NCBI GenBank assembly: GCA_020746105.1
Contig: CM036617.1
Span: 158,356,912 to 158,420,911, forward strand
Source: Trogon surrucura
Lineage: Eukaryota > Chordata > Aves > Trogoniformes > Trogonidae
Direction: 5' to 3'
Length of the DNA stretch: 64,000 nucleotides
The notes under the pieces: model-generated
Database searches by the model: none
What the model was told of the DNA's origin: nothing
Seen by the model: only the letters and a program-made list of their open reading frames with translations
Translations under genes and position numbers: made by a program
Shown: one piece after another, positions 35,255 through 48,283 of the stretch
Layout of the letters: each line of letters opens with the position of its first letter
How positions within the stretch are numbered: the first letter of the stretch is position 1

Positions 35255-38200
35255 GTAAGTAAAAGTGATCAGGGGGCCTGTTTGCAGCTCCAAGAATATA
35301 TTTGCCACAGTGGACTAATAAGTTTTCCCAGATTGTATTCCTTTAAAAGAAATAATTAAACAGGAAGTCAGTCCCATTTTTAAACAAAGCTGTCTGAATT
35401 TAACGTTAAGGGAAAGCATCAGGGGCTTTTACAGGTTTTTTCCCCTGTGACTGAGTGCCAGCACAGTTGCTTTTCGGAAAACTTAGTGCCTATGATTCCT
35501 TTTTTTTATTACAAAATAAACAGAAAACACATGCCAATCAGCAGCTTCAAAAGGTCCGTGCTGCAATATCACGGCTAGAGCTGTACAAGAGCCGCCCAAT
35601 GAAATGGAAAAGCAGACAAGTTGTTTTCAGCCACTTTGGTAGAAAGCTGAAGCTCTGGCCAGCTTAGTGAAAGGTTTATGAACCTTCTGGAGAGTCTCCA
35701 CTCCATTTAACGAACCTACAGTGACTTTTTTTGATGCTCCTTTGAAATCAGGTGAAAATCAATAGTTTGAGGATTCGAACCAAACAGAAAAGAGAAGAAA
35801 GGGCCACTGCTAGGTTGGGAAATCTTGTAGAGACACCTGCAAAATCACAAAGCAGCTGCTTTTTTGTTGCCCTGGCAGGAGTGCTGTGCAGAAGGCAGGG
35901 TGGGGACTGGTCGCCTCCTAAACTTTTGGGTCATGACATCCCACTCTCTCTCCCTCTGTCCCATGGCTGATGTTGACAGCACTGCGTAGTGCTGTTAATG
36001 TTATCTGCCCAAACTCAGGGTCTATCAGGCATCTGAGTCCCCTGCAACACTGTGGGAGGGACAAGCTCTGTGTAGGGACTGCGTGAGCTCGGCAGCCGTG
36101 GCGGTGGAGTTACCTCTTTCAGCTATCCCTAATCGTTTTGCTAGAGCAGTGCCAAGTCTAGCACGGGCTAACATCCCACTTTTTTTTTTTCACAGGACCT
36201 GTAGCCAGGGTATCATCACTTAAGGATAACATGGATACCTCTGTGTCTGGAGGGCTTCATATCCTGTGCCCTTTGCCTCCTTTGCTTTTTATATAGTGTG
36301 GCTTGAACATGGTATCATTTTACTATAACAACACTTCTTAGATGCTGCTGTAACCAGAGATACCCTGACCTTACTGTCACATGCTGGCTCCCTCTCATGC
36401 CAAAACAAAAAGGTAAGAAAACAGAAACTAAAAGGATAGAGCAATCACCGGCTATCTATTTGCATTTCTTTCTCCTGAGCCCGTAAATAACCTAGTTCAT
36501 GGCAATGTTTCTGTTTGGGGTTTCTGCTTCGTTTCTGCCTGGTAACTGGTTTTATTTGCTTTCTCAAGGGAGAGAGAAGAAAGATAAGAGGAGGTTGATT
36601 GAGGCTGTCATGAGACCGATGAAGCTAGAGTGCACAGAGGATGGGCTCGGAGCATGGCTCACTCTCCACCTGTGCTTAGGGAGACAGTCAGGTTTCCAGG
36701 CAGGTTGGACAGCTAGCTGGGGAGAAAAGGAAAACATGCAAAAATACTCTGCAGTCACATGGCCAGGTTTTTCTTGGGCTGGCCTTCAATCTCCTGTTCA
36801 CATCACCCTTCCTAGGCAAGGCTGTCTCTCCAGCCTTATATAAAAAAAGAGCTACAGCTTTTTAGTTAAAGCTGTGTGTTTAAGCAGGTTTCCAGTAAAG
36901 TGCCTGGACTCTTATTTCAGCATGAAGGTGGATTTTTATTATTTTTTAAATAATTTACTTTTCAGTTATTTTAGCTTAGGTAAATCAAGTAAGAGCAGTC
37001 TGCAACTGATACACCATTTTCACACCTCCTCAAAAAAGTGTGTGATGAGATGTTTAAAATTGTAGAAAATCATGCTGGATAAAGCTTGATAAGCTTTTAT
37101 TCCTCTACAGAAAGGTGAAGAGGAACGGATTTCTCTTGTACCAGGTCTTCTGGACCCAGTTTTGCAGAGCAATCCCCAGGCGGTCTCTGCTGTATCCAAC
37201 TGTACCCAGGCTCCTTCCTATTATATCGGTGTGTGGTCCCTTATAACAGCTCCCAAGATTTTAGCATGTGACCTCTTAAAAAAACAAATGCATGTTTCTT
37301 TGCAGAGAAATGCAAGGATGTGATATTTGAAATTTAATTTCAGTGTTCAAATTTTAGAAATCTGTTTCTATTAAGTAGCTAAGAAACTGTCAGGGTCGAA
37401 TGGAAATCACAGGAACATTAGCTTGTATGGGAAGGTGGCTTCTTGTGTGTCCCACCAGATGAGAAGACCTCATGATAGACCAGAAGCTCTTCTGGAATCC
37501 CCTGCTGAAGAGACACAACTTTTATAGTGGCCACCTCTTGCCTATAAGAGAGCTTATTTCTCTGAGAAGCGGAGCCCTTTTCTTGCCTACTCTATCCCTG
37601 AACCAAAAAGCATGAAGCCTAAATGATGCCATATGACTTCCTGAGTTTTGTGATACGCATGGATGACTTCACCAGCGTTGCTCACACAAAGCAGTCGGAT
37701 AAGTGGAGGGATTTTGCATGCATTATGTCCCCTCTGAATTGTCCCGTGGTGGCCCATCCCACCAGACCACCTCGGCGGGTGAATGAACAGCAGCCGTTCA
37801 TTAATGCGGAGCAGAGATCCGGCGCTGGCCATAGGAAGTAAAAGCCCCAGAGCACACTGCAGTAGCCTTGTTCTCCCTTTACAAAGCTGCTCTCTGTTAA
37901 ACTACGGTATCGACCCGCACTGGTGTACAAACACCCTCCGTTAGGGTTTGCACACTGTGTTATACAAGGCTGCAGTTAAAAGCAAAGGAACAAAACCCGC
38001 TTGTGGCAATTTACTGTTTAATGATATTGGAAGTGAGTTTAATCAGGAAAGAAAAAAGATTGGGGTGATTATGCCTAACTGTAGTGTGGGAAGGAGTGGG
38101 ACACTCGGGCGCCAAGGCGGTGGCTTCACTGGTGGCTCTGGAGGAGGTGGATTATTTGCAAAATCTCAGCCTGATGTGGCTCTCGCAGAAAGCAGCCTGC

Positions 38201-41200
38201 CCCTAAATCACATATGCTTATATGTTTAATAAGGTGTTAAAGCAGAGCTTGAAATGTTCACTCACATTCCCCTGTTCTGGATCATTTAATTGACCATCTG
38301 GTGCCTTTTTTTTTTTTTTTTTTTTGAGACACATTTGCGTCCTACACATTACGTTCTGCTTACTCTTTGGGCCCCATTTTGGCAGCGTGCCTGGGTATGT
38401 GCTTGGTGTCCTGTCCCTTCTGAACTCTGCAAAACACTGAAGACGGTGTGAAATGATAAGACATCGTGTTTCCGCTCCCAATTCACCAGGAGAGCCTCAT
38501 CCTACCAGCTGCTAAAGCAACCTTTGGTTAGAAGATGGGAGAAGAATGCAAGAGTTTGTACAAACAGTATGTTTTTTTTTTCCCAGGGAGGTTTTTAACA
38601 CTTGTTTTGGTGGCTCGTTCAGATTTGCATACTTGAGTAGCGATAACAACCTGGCGCCAAAGTGGTAGGAGAGAGAATTTTTCAAAGAAAAAAATAATCC
38701 CTTTCGTAGGTCCAGGCAGAGTTACTCTCTGACACCGAAAGCTGAGAGACTTTCCAGCTGAGCCTCTATTTCCCCTGCGTGTTAGTGGCACACTTAAAAA
38801 TATAACTGTGTTTTGCAGTGTGAAAATTCAGTTAATTTTCTTAGTTGGAGTAAAACCAAAAACTCTCCCCTTTCTGAACTGACTGGAGTGAAAGACTGTG
38901 TTTTGACCTGAAGAGGAGCTAGCAGCCATGGAGAAGGTTTGCTGAAAAGTGGAACCCAAGAAATGACACTAAACGGACGCTGAATTGCATGGATTTTTCA
39001 TACACCTGTGTGTGCGTGGATGTGATTGAGAGAGGGAGAGGAAGGATGGATCTGATATCAACTGCGTTCAGTTTAGGAGTGAATGCAGAGGAGGCTGTAG
39101 TTAGAGACTGATGTATGAATGAGTTTAAGTCTGTTGAAGGAACCCGGTGTAAATGGCTGCGGGTGCATGTTTTTCACATGGGGCAGCAGTCCAGCCACTG
39201 CTGTGGCCGTGCAGAGGGCCCGTTTGAGTAGCCAGCAAGGCTGTCCCACCTCTGAGGGGCACAGGCAAAGGCAGCAGAGCCTGTTTCCACCAGCACCACT
39301 GCATCTCACACCCGATTTCTGTCAGGAGAAATATTTTGGTGAAGGGATGTCGCTGGGTTGATTCCCATGCTCTGAACAGGCCTTGCTGTGCTGGCACAAC
39401 ATTGCTGTATAAATTAACTAATGATCTAAACCAGCTAAGCTGTTTAAAGTTTAGTTTGTATGAGTGGTATTCTACAGTGGCGTCAATATATTGCCCTTAA
39501 ACTGAATCTTTTCATTGTACTTCTCTGGATATATTTTGCTTTGTCATGTTGATGAAGCTCTTGTTCGATTTATTTAGCCAACGTGTTTTGGCTAAGACTA
39601 CGTTGGCCTCTGCTCCAGGAGGCCTTTTTGATTCAGGTGCTACCACAGCTTTTCCAGGAAGCAAGCCAGGATTTTTCTCATCACCAGAGTGCATTTGCAT
39701 TTGTTCACTGGTGTTCCTTTTCCCTTATCTCTGTTTGTATTACGTTATGATCCAGGGCATTCCTGCACTTGTCCCATGTTTATATGGTGCCAGAAAGGTG
39801 ACACCTCGGTGAGCTTGTGGCCTGTATGTGGGGGAAGAAAGGCCTGGAGAGAGTGGCTAGAGATTTCTATAAAGATCTGAGTGTTATATTTTGTTCTCCT
39901 AAATGAAATTTCTGCTATAGGTCTTCCTACATGCTGAAGTAAGGTATCCATGTGAAAGTGTCTTTACTCCATGTGTGTTTATTATCAAAGTCCTTCAGGC
40001 TTTGTTTGACTGTTCCAATGTGTCCAGTTCCTTATCTGATGCTATCTGGTTACCTTTCTAATTCAGGGACAAAGTCCAAACAAGGACCATCGGCTGCTTA
40101 TGAAGGGTGGAGTTGGCAGAGAAGTAGGGTAGCTCTTCTCCCTTTTTGATCGGAAAGTTGTCCTTGTGAAACAACCCCAGCTGAGGCTTGAAAGAGAAAG
40201 GGTTCCTGCGTCTTCTGAAACTGCTATTGTCGCAGTCCCCAGAAGTATATCTCATTTCAAATTAGAGGGGCGAGACTGGTCCCATTGCGGAGCTGTGGTA
40301 CCACAGGTGATGGGGCTTGTTCAGAAGGAGAATCAACTGTTGGGAAATATCTCTCGAGGCTACTTTCGTGCCCTGTCCTCAAGGACGTCCAGGGTTCAAG
40401 GTCCCACATTGTCCACAGGTACTCCATTCCACTGCTACATCATCCCTGCTGCTGGAAAGCAGGCTCTCACTCTCCACCTGAATCGTCCTTCCTGTGATTG
40501 AAAGACTATTACTTCTTGCCTCAACCCTCTAAAACCTTCATTATGTATACCTTATATATGCTTTACCTGCTTTAACAGAGAGTGTTTGTATATCTGAAAG
40601 AACACAGAAGACAAGAAAGTCAACTCGTGACTTACAAGCCTTTCTGACTGACCAGGGGCTTTGCTAGAAGGCAGCAAACTCCGCTTTTATTATGCCAGTA
40701 TCATTTTAAAGAACCTGAGGGTGTCTTGACTGGTAGTGTTTAATGACTGGCAATGCTTGGATACTGTGAAAAGCACATGAGAAGACTTATTACAAAGAGC
40801 TTGTGTTTTCTTAGTATGCCCTTGCAATCTGCCATGGGGCTGGAGCAGTAATTCTGCAACCTTGTTCAGGTTAGGGTGAGGAACCACGGTTACATACCAG
40901 AGGCAACAGTGAAATACGTGAGCACAGCAAGACAGCAGGTGATCTTGTGGTGATTGTTAGTGGGATATTTGTAATTATGTCCAGGTAATTAGCATGATCA
41001 GTTATTCACAATACTCCTTGTTGGTAGAGAAAATATTGTGCTTATATTAATGAGGGGCGGAAAATGAATAGTGAGCAGGTTAATGGTGGTTACTTTAACT
41101 GAAGATCAGAAAGAAGATCCTCCCTGAGGCCATTTACTTTATTCTCTTGTCACTCTGCTAGAGCAGAATTTACCTCAGCTCTCAATTGCTCCTTCTATTC

Positions 41201-44200
41201 CAGCTTGAAATGCCTGAAGTGACGGTGATGATGTCATTCTTGTGAGCTGTGACATAAGATGCATGTGTCAGTCTCAGAAGATGAACACAGCTCTCAGACT
41301 GGCAGGTTTCCTTGAGAACCAGGTTGATGCCTTTTCAAGTACCTAAACAACCCACTTCAGGTGACCTTACATCAGCTGTTTTCTGTGTTTCTGCAGGAAA
41401 AGCAGTGTTTTCGAGCAATGTTGGAAGATTTGTTTTAAAAAAAAAATCACTCTAGTGAGCTGAATAAAGCTGAACTGGCAAATCGCAGATACCCAGAAGG
41501 AACAGTGTTCTGTTTATAAGGAAGGAGTGCGGTTACTGTGGTCAGACAGCTGGACCACAGGCCAGGTAATGCCTCCTAAATGTATTTTATCTAATCCCAT
41601 GTCACAGGCAGGACATGGTAAATGTAAGATTTTCTCTTCTTAAAGGTGAGGGCTGCTCAGAAAGAGCGCAGACTGGCATAGCTCCCTTGACAGCTGGTTT
41701 GCCTTACACCAGCTCAACCTCAGCTTCTTAATTAGGGTATCAGAGTAAATTTCCAGACCTGCTGGGATCAGAATTGGTGCAGATCCACCTCGGTGGCTTC
41801 CCCTGGGCAGCTGAGAAGGCAAAGACAGGCTGTGGCCAGGCCTGAATGGACCCATTCTTCTCAGCCAACTGCTAACACTTCAGGTATGTCTCTGCTTGGC
41901 AATCATGGGGTGTGACCGTAGCACATAAATCACACGTGCAGCGAACGTGGTCTAGAAACTGTGAGGCTGTAGGTAATGTCCCTGGAGAGCCCTTACTTCT
42001 GCTGCTTGCACTCATATGCCCATGCTGCTCTGCTCTGGATGCTGGTGTTGCACAGGGTGGCTTGGAGAAGCCATCAGGGCTGCAGAAACACGTCAGCATG
42101 GTTGGTTGGAGCTAAGGGGACGTCTAGTGGTGGGATTTGAAGATCCAGTTTTCCACGTAACTAGAGGCATTTAGTTTTTTCCACTGTTGCTGCAGCTTCA
42201 TCCAAAGTGGTGAGCAGAGGTGGCAGTGAGATTAAGGTTTCTTGTGTTGTGCTCCCCTCGTGAAAGAAACTCCCAACTTTAATTACTAGACGTAGCGAAG
42301 TTCGGCTAAGTCTCTCTACAGCAGTCCCTGTGATGGTAGTGTGGCTTCCAGATGCAAAATGGGCACAACCGGTGTAACACCAATACTGTCTTCCTGAATT
42401 GCCCTTATGGGTTTATATGGTGTTTGTTTCTGCACATGGAAACCCCAGGCCATAACCAAAAGTAATTTAAACTTTGTAATTTAAATATGCAGAACACATA
42501 AGACATTCATAACTTAGGCAGTGCACTGCAGCCTCACTGCATAATACAGACATGCAGAAATTTGTTGCTGATTTCTCAGTACTATGCACTGATTTTCTCA
42601 GTCATATATCACTTCCCCTTGGACAGTAGTTGGGACCTTATCATTGGATGACATTAAAAGAGACAACACTGTATCCCGCTTATCTACATGCTTGTATACT
42701 GCTGTGGCTAAAGCAAATGTATGTAGCTACGGGTAGTGACACAAGACAACACTGAATAAATATTGAAGGGAAACCAAAAGAAGATCGCTAATATAGTCTT
42801 ATTTTCTTTTAGGTTTTACATAGATTTTCCTTGGAAAATATTATGTGATTGGTTGTAAGTTGGCTCTGAGGGAATGTGTTCGCAGAAAGACAGCTCTTTG
42901 GCAAAATGATCTTTGAGGCTATGTCAATGACTCAGGTGCAACTCCCAAAGGGATTGTCCTTCCTGATGAGGATCACTGCAACAGGCAGACGTAGTAGTGT
43001 ATTACTGAACTGCCTCTTCTTTCTCCCCAGAGTAAGAAATGCATCGCTTCCTCAATGTAAAGGAACTAATTACTGATTTTTCAGGCTATTAAATCAAATG
43101 CAATGTATACATGCCCCCTCAATGTGTTCTGGAATTGCTGCTGCTGCAATCACAGCAAGGAAGGATTTTGCTTGTGTTTTTCTTGTGGTGCATTATTAGA
43201 CAAAGTTGTCTTCTGTTCTTGGGTTTTATTTTATGCACAGGAAAACTTCTGCTCTAGCTCCCTGGCCAGTTTTCTTTTATGAGCCCTAGAATTACTTTCT
43301 TTCAATGTATCTTCAACATTTCTTAACAATTCTTTCTCTTTTTTTTTTTTTCTCCTTCTTTCTTTCTCCTAGCATGATGAGGTCTTTCTTCCCTTCCTCA
43401 AACTAGTTACCAGCAGAAAAACCTTGAGAAAGAGTTTCTCACCCTTAGCCATTCAATTTATTGAGCCCAGACTTTGCCTTTCTGGCTTACATGTGCTCAA
43501 GGTCAGTCACTACCTTGATTACAGAACAGCCTTCAGCGATGAAACAGCTCAAGTACTGAGCAGCGAGCACAGGCAGAGCTCAGACTCATACCCTGTTTCA
43601 TGATCCTGTGCTTGGAAATGGATAAAGTTTCCCATGTGATGCACTGAAGGGGTTCCCTTTTCCGTAGATTCACAGTGAAATGTGCTGGTAGTTGTTTGGA
43701 TTTTTTTTTTTACTTTTTTTTTTTTTCCTAAATTCCTTCCTTCTCACCTCCCAGATGTTTCCAATTGCCTTTGATGTATTTTTTTTTTTTAAATTTAACT
43801 TGTTCTTATTTAATTCTTACCCTATCCTCCTCACTTACCATTTTTACCAAGACATGTAAAATCCAGGATGAGGAGATCTGTGCATGGGGGTGGCATTTTT
43901 CTCCCCAGTGAGACTACCCCTGTTGCAAAAGTGTAAGTTGTTTTAACGTTCTCAATTTCCAAAAGGAAGAGAAAAAAAGGAAAGAAAACGTAGTTGTAAA
44001 GTCACAGAATTTTACCTTTTGCTGTGCCACGACTTTTGCAAGGTATTTAAGGACTCTGGAGTTAGAAAAGTTAGCAAACACTTTTTTTCTTTGTATCAGC
44101 AAGCTCTGCAGGGCTGTTTTTCTGTTGAGATATCCCCTCTTTTGGCCTCTCCTCAGTCATCTATGTGAACTATTGCTACTTTGGGCTGTGCTGCAAACAG

Positions 44201-44632
44201 AAAACCCCCGAAGGAGAGGAGGGTCCCTCTCATCTGGAGAAAAGCTTCCATTTTCTGGATACTCTCAAAGTGAGTTTTGAGGTCTCTTATTTTTTGTGAA
44301 AGATTTTTTTCACGTCCTACTTCATGACATGCTACAAATCTATTTGAATTTCCCAACCTTTTTTTGCAGGACATCACTCTATTTCCCATCTGCCTCACCA
44401 GACAGATTAGTTTCGCACTTATAGGGTCTAAGCAGGAGTAGTACTTGTACGCACGATGGAAAACTTTTCTCCTTTCCTGTGACATGCCTACATTAAGTGT
44501 GTGTTTAGCATGGCTGTGCTCATGTGCGGCTAATGTGTATTGTGACTGGCTGCGAGCGATCCTCAGAAGACCTGTCTGTGGGCTTGCACCTTGCCTGGTG
44601 CTGCTGCTGCTGCATCCCTGGTGGCTGCTGCA
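35255..44632. other. Intergenic stretch, no gene recognised
   Basis: No known gene or repeat family was identified in this stretch. It holds a run of 20 T at 38306-38325, T-rich or pyrimidine-rich tracts near 43331-43376 and 43699-43790, and a 7-bp-arm hairpin (AATGAAC/GTTCATT) near 37783-37803. A second acceptor-like site at 37110 is followed by an open frame. Confidence 0.6.
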
Positions 44633-45000
44633 TAGAATCACAGAATCACAGAATGTCAGGGCTTGGAAGGGACCTCTAGAGATCATCTAGTCCAACCCCT
44701 CTGCCAGAGCAGGATCAGCTAGGGCAGGCCACACAGAAATGCATCCAGGAGGGTTTTGAATGTGCCCAGAGAGAGACTTCACAACCTCTCTGGGCAGCCG
44801 GTTCAGTGCTCTGGCACTGTAAAGAAGTTTCTCCTCATGCTCAGGTGGAACTTCCTATGTTCTGACTTAAACCCATTACTCTTGTTCTAATGCTGGGCAC
44901 CACTGAAAAGAGATTGTCCCCTCCCCCTTGACACCCACCCCTCAGATATTTATTAAGTTCCCCTCTCAGCTGCTCCATCTCTGGCTTCTCCCGTGGAGCA
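44633..45000 (-). mobile_element. CR1 LINE 3' end
   Basis: On the minus strand this reads as a CR1 3' end. It has the AATATCTGAGGGGTGGGTGT motif, then a degenerate ORF2 C-terminus (the CAGAGAGGTTGTGAAGTCTC region), then GGTTGGACTAGATGATCTCT, and finally an octamer-like tail (three ATTCTGTG/ATTCTATG units) at about 44635-44656. The right-hand boundary near 45000 is where CR1 similarity gives way to an unrelated GC-rich patch. Confidence 0.93.
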
Positions 45001-45065
45001 ACAGTGCCAACTGCTGGCGGCCGAGCCCGGCCTGCCGGGGGTACCGGCTCTGCCGGAGGGGCTCG
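45001..45065. other. Small GC-rich patch beside the CR1
   Basis: Seven CpG dinucleotides occur in under 60 bp, next to the 5' end of the CR1 copy. On the plus strand the patch ends GCTCGCTCAG|GTAAAC, which resembles an exon end with a splice donor. All three plus frames are short. No identity can be given. It may be part of an unrecognised repeat or a relic exon. Confidence 0.3.
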
Positions 45066-45821
45066 CTCAGGTAAACTTAATCCTGAGGGCATCGGTGCCT
45101 AAAGCACAGCATCCCCTTGCTGATGGTTCGGGTACTTGGCAGTAATGCCTTGGTTTGGTAGTCCTTGTTTACATACCAAAATAACATTCCGTTGTGTACA
45201 GGTAAACCCACGCCGCGTATCTTTCTTTGCAACGTTTCCCGAATTCGTTTCAAACCGAATTGTTAATGTTGTTTTAAAGCTCTGTGTCTCTCCTGATCTT
45301 TCAGGGCTGGCTGCTCACAGGGAGGAGGAGATTTCTGCTCTGAGCAGTAAAAGGGCCAAGCAAGTTGGCATGTGCTCCCTGGGATTTACTTAATCACTCT
45401 GTTGTGGCAGCAATTTTCCAATTACAAATTTGAGATGCTTGTGTGCATTACAGCCACGGCGAACTCCAGGGAAAATGAGGTGGTAGTTTATGCATTTCTG
45501 CACAGGGTATCACACAGTGATTTTGGTAAAAAAAAAAAGGGAAAGAAAATAGGAAGGATAAGAAGGAGAAGAGAATGTACAAGTGTATCTGTAAGTTTAA
45601 TTTTATTAGAATTTCAGTGAAATATTTTAATAGAAAAAATAGATTTTTTTTTTTTCCCCAAGAGAAATATCAAATGGAAAAGACAGGTCTGTTTCTTTAA
45701 AAGTTCTCTATGAGAAAGTGTTCTCATTTTTGTTTTGCTCCATAAGGCTTTGTCTTTGTCCCATCTCTTTCCTTTTTTTGGTCTATGTTTTCCTAGGAGC
45801 TTATGGTGTTTGCAGGTGGTG

Positions 45822-46030
45822 GCAGGAAAGAGGACATGGATAGGAAGGAGGAAACGAGGTGGGGGGGAAAGATTGAAAAAAAATGAAGAGAGCCTTGAAG
45901 AGAAAGGTGAAAGAAGGTGAATGGGTAAAGCGAGAAACCTGGGCAAGGTGATTGGGAGAAGTTTGCACAGACAGACAAAAAGAGGAGGGGCATGAGGAGA
46001 GAGGCAGCCAGACAAACTGAAAGTGAGTTT
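45822..46030. repeat. Purine-rich strand-asymmetric tract
   Basis: For about 200 bp the plus strand is dominated by A and G (GGAAGGAGGAAACGAGG and similar units). A smaller purine block lies at 45527-45577. The pyrimidine-rich complement accounts for the long minus-strand frames rich in Ser, Phe, Pro and Leu here, so those are not taken as genes. Confidence 0.6.
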
Positions 46031-46499
46031 GATGAGTCAGGATTTCTGTGGGTTTCTTTAACCTCCCAAAGGGCCATTTTCTACTTCCTCCCAGCCACAA
46101 ATGTTCTTCATAATTATTTTTGGAACAGAACACAAGAGGAAAACAAATAAATCAGCTATTCTTAAACAGGCATGACAAGCCCAGGCTGAGGCACAGGTGG
46201 ACTGCAGCCATGCGAGGTCTCTTAAGTTGAGGTTGGAGAACTTTGGTCACCCAGCAGGTTTAGCACTTCTTCCAGCCCTCTGTTGCTCTTTCACTTGTGT
46301 GTTTTTTTTTTTTTGTTTTTTGTTTGTTTGTGTGGTTTTTTTTTCCCCAATGCCTTCATAGGGAAAACTAAACTAGGTAGGAAAGAAAAAAATGAAAAAA
46401 AAAAAAGATATTTTGGTGAGACCTTGAAAGCCAGCAACATCGGAACTCCAGCAAAACTGAAACCTCAGATTTTTGGGAGGCTTTTTTTCAGGTGAAGCT

Positions 46500-46605
46500 T
46501 CCTGTGTGACCTACTGTAGGTGGTCCTGCTCTGGCAGGGAGGTTGGACTAGATGAGCTTTTGAGGTCCCTTCCAACCTCTAACATCCTGTGATTCTGTGA
46601 AATCC
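46500..46605 (+). mobile_element. CR1 LINE, terminal 3' UTR fragment
   Basis: A very short CR1 copy that retains only the last roughly 100 bp. It has the GGTTGGACTAGATGAGCTTT motif, CCCTTCCAACCTCTAACATC and a degenerate octamer tail (CTGTGATTCTGTGAAATCC). The 5' end is approximate. Confidence 0.9.
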
Positions 46606-47224
46606 TATGATGAAAGTAGCTCCTAGGCAGCCCATAACCTGGGAGCCCTGAGGTGGCTCTGGACACCACTGGGGATGGGAGGGCCACTGCACTCTGCTCA
46701 GCAGAGGAGAAATTGTGTGCAAGTGCACTGCTGCTTATGTTGTGGGTCCTTCCTATGGCAGTGGGGTGCTTTACTAAATGTCAGGAGTGGGAAACTTGGG
46801 CAATTAAGGTACAATCTCAACCAGTTTTTCAAGTCTGTGGTATCTTGATTCTTGGGGGTGCTGGGGACAGCTTGAAAGTGAAATTTGGGCATTGCCTAAC
46901 ATCTGAGAAAGCAGAAGGCAACTAAGCAGAAAAGGAGTTTTTAAATGAAGAAATTTCATATTTTCTAAAAACCAATTATTTTCTGAGCACATGGTTTCGA
47001 GACTCTTGTCCGTCTGTGTTTGAACATAGTGCAAACATGACAATATCCCACCCTTAGTTGCTACTATAGTTTTAGTTTACTCATTTGTGTACTAGTCGTG
47101 TCCCTTCCAGACAAACTAAGTAGAATTTTCTAATAAGCTGGAAAACAAGAAGAGTGAGGACAATAGAGGTTATTCTAATTTCTAATTTGGCTTCTGCATG
47201 TAAGCACTTAACATAGGGTAAAGG
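46606..47224. other. Intergenic stretch, nothing recognised
   Basis: Non-coding DNA between the CR1 fragment and the small CpG cluster. Short overlapping frames on both strands do not resemble proteins. Confidence 0.6.
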
Positions 47225-47380
47225 CTACACCCAATAGGAACGAGCCGTGTGTGGCCCCAGACCTCCCTAATTAAGCACAAAACCACTCGGCTCTGGCTGT
47301 CCCCATGGCGGTGCGGGGAGCTGCGGTGCCGCTAGATGTCCCTTGTCACCCGAGTGAGGTAGGCGGCTCGTCCCCATCCC
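47225..47380 (+). promoter_or_regulatory. Mini CpG cluster with CCAAT box, ATG and donor-like site
   Basis: About 12 CpG dinucleotides occur in roughly 165 bp of otherwise CpG-poor DNA. In plus orientation there is a CCAAT box at 47231-47235, an ATG at 47305 with 18 open codons (MAVRGAAVPLDVPCHPSE), and then a splice-donor-like GAG|GTAGGC at 47358-47359. That arrangement would suit a small first exon with its promoter. No downstream exon or known protein was matched. A decayed CpG-rich repeat is the main alternative. Confidence 0.25.
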
Positions 47381-48283
47381 TTGCGCTGCGGATGTATATG
47401 ATGTAGCATGTTATAAAGAAGCCAGTGTTTGAAGGTTTAAATACACAGAGTTTTGGCTGCCTTTAGAAAAAAAAAAGTCTTGTGTTTGCCTGCGAGGTAA
47501 TATCATGGGTAGTATATCATGCTTCTTTACTTTTTACTAACTGTGGCCAGGGAAATACATATTGGGAAAAAGAAATTGATCTCAATCTGATTCAGACAGA
47601 AGCCAAAGAAATAATAAATAAAATATTTACTCCTCTTATTAGGCTTATGGGTGGCAGGAGATCCCTGGCTTCATGTGAGCTGGAAGAGGTAGAGTTGGCC
47701 ATTGGACACTCAGCAGGGACCTAGCCCTGTGAGGACAGCAGAAGCTACATGCCAGACTGCTTGGGGTGGTCCCCAGGGCCACCTCTACCTTTCCCTGTGG
47801 ATCACCCCAGCCTCAGCCACTCCATCTCACTGGTGCAGCCATAGACCCAGAGGCTCGATGTGCCACTTCAGAGAGGGGAAAGAGCTCGTGGGAGAGCAAA
47901 CAGCCTCTGAGGATGATGGGCTCATGTAGGCATGTGGCATGGAGAAGGCAGAGCTAAGGGCAAGGGTCTGCAAGCTCTTGGAGGCAGTGCCTAGGGGGCA
48001 CACAGAGAAACCTCCCAAACCTGCTTCCACCTGGCCTCCCAAACCCCCTCTTTATGCTTCACAGCCCTATGCAGAGCTCTTGTTGCCTGGACACACAGTT
48101 TGTGGTTGCCATATGGCTTGACCAGCCCTCCAGCCACTTGTGCTATTTCTGCACTGTTGGGGATGTTCCTGCCCCTCCATATCGGTTTAGTAGCTGGGAC
48201 AGGAGAGCAACCTCCAGCAATGGGAGTGTGCTGGCCTCTCCTGCAGTCCTTTAAGAGTTAATTTCTCCCTATGACCTAGATGT
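47381..48283. other. Intergenic stretch, nothing recognised
   Basis: Non-coding DNA between the CpG cluster and the decayed LTR. Several short frames on both strands around 47700-48250 come from a GC-rich stretch and do not resemble known proteins. Confidence 0.6.

Noticed and set aside
44153-44686. 177-codon minus frame
   Set aside because: It begins inside the CR1 3' tail and reads out into unrecognised DNA, so it is a chance frame.
45614-46133. Minus frames of 94-133 codons rich in Ser, Phe, Pro and Leu
   Set aside because: They are the pyrimidine-rich complement of a purine tract, so the composition explains the lack of stops.
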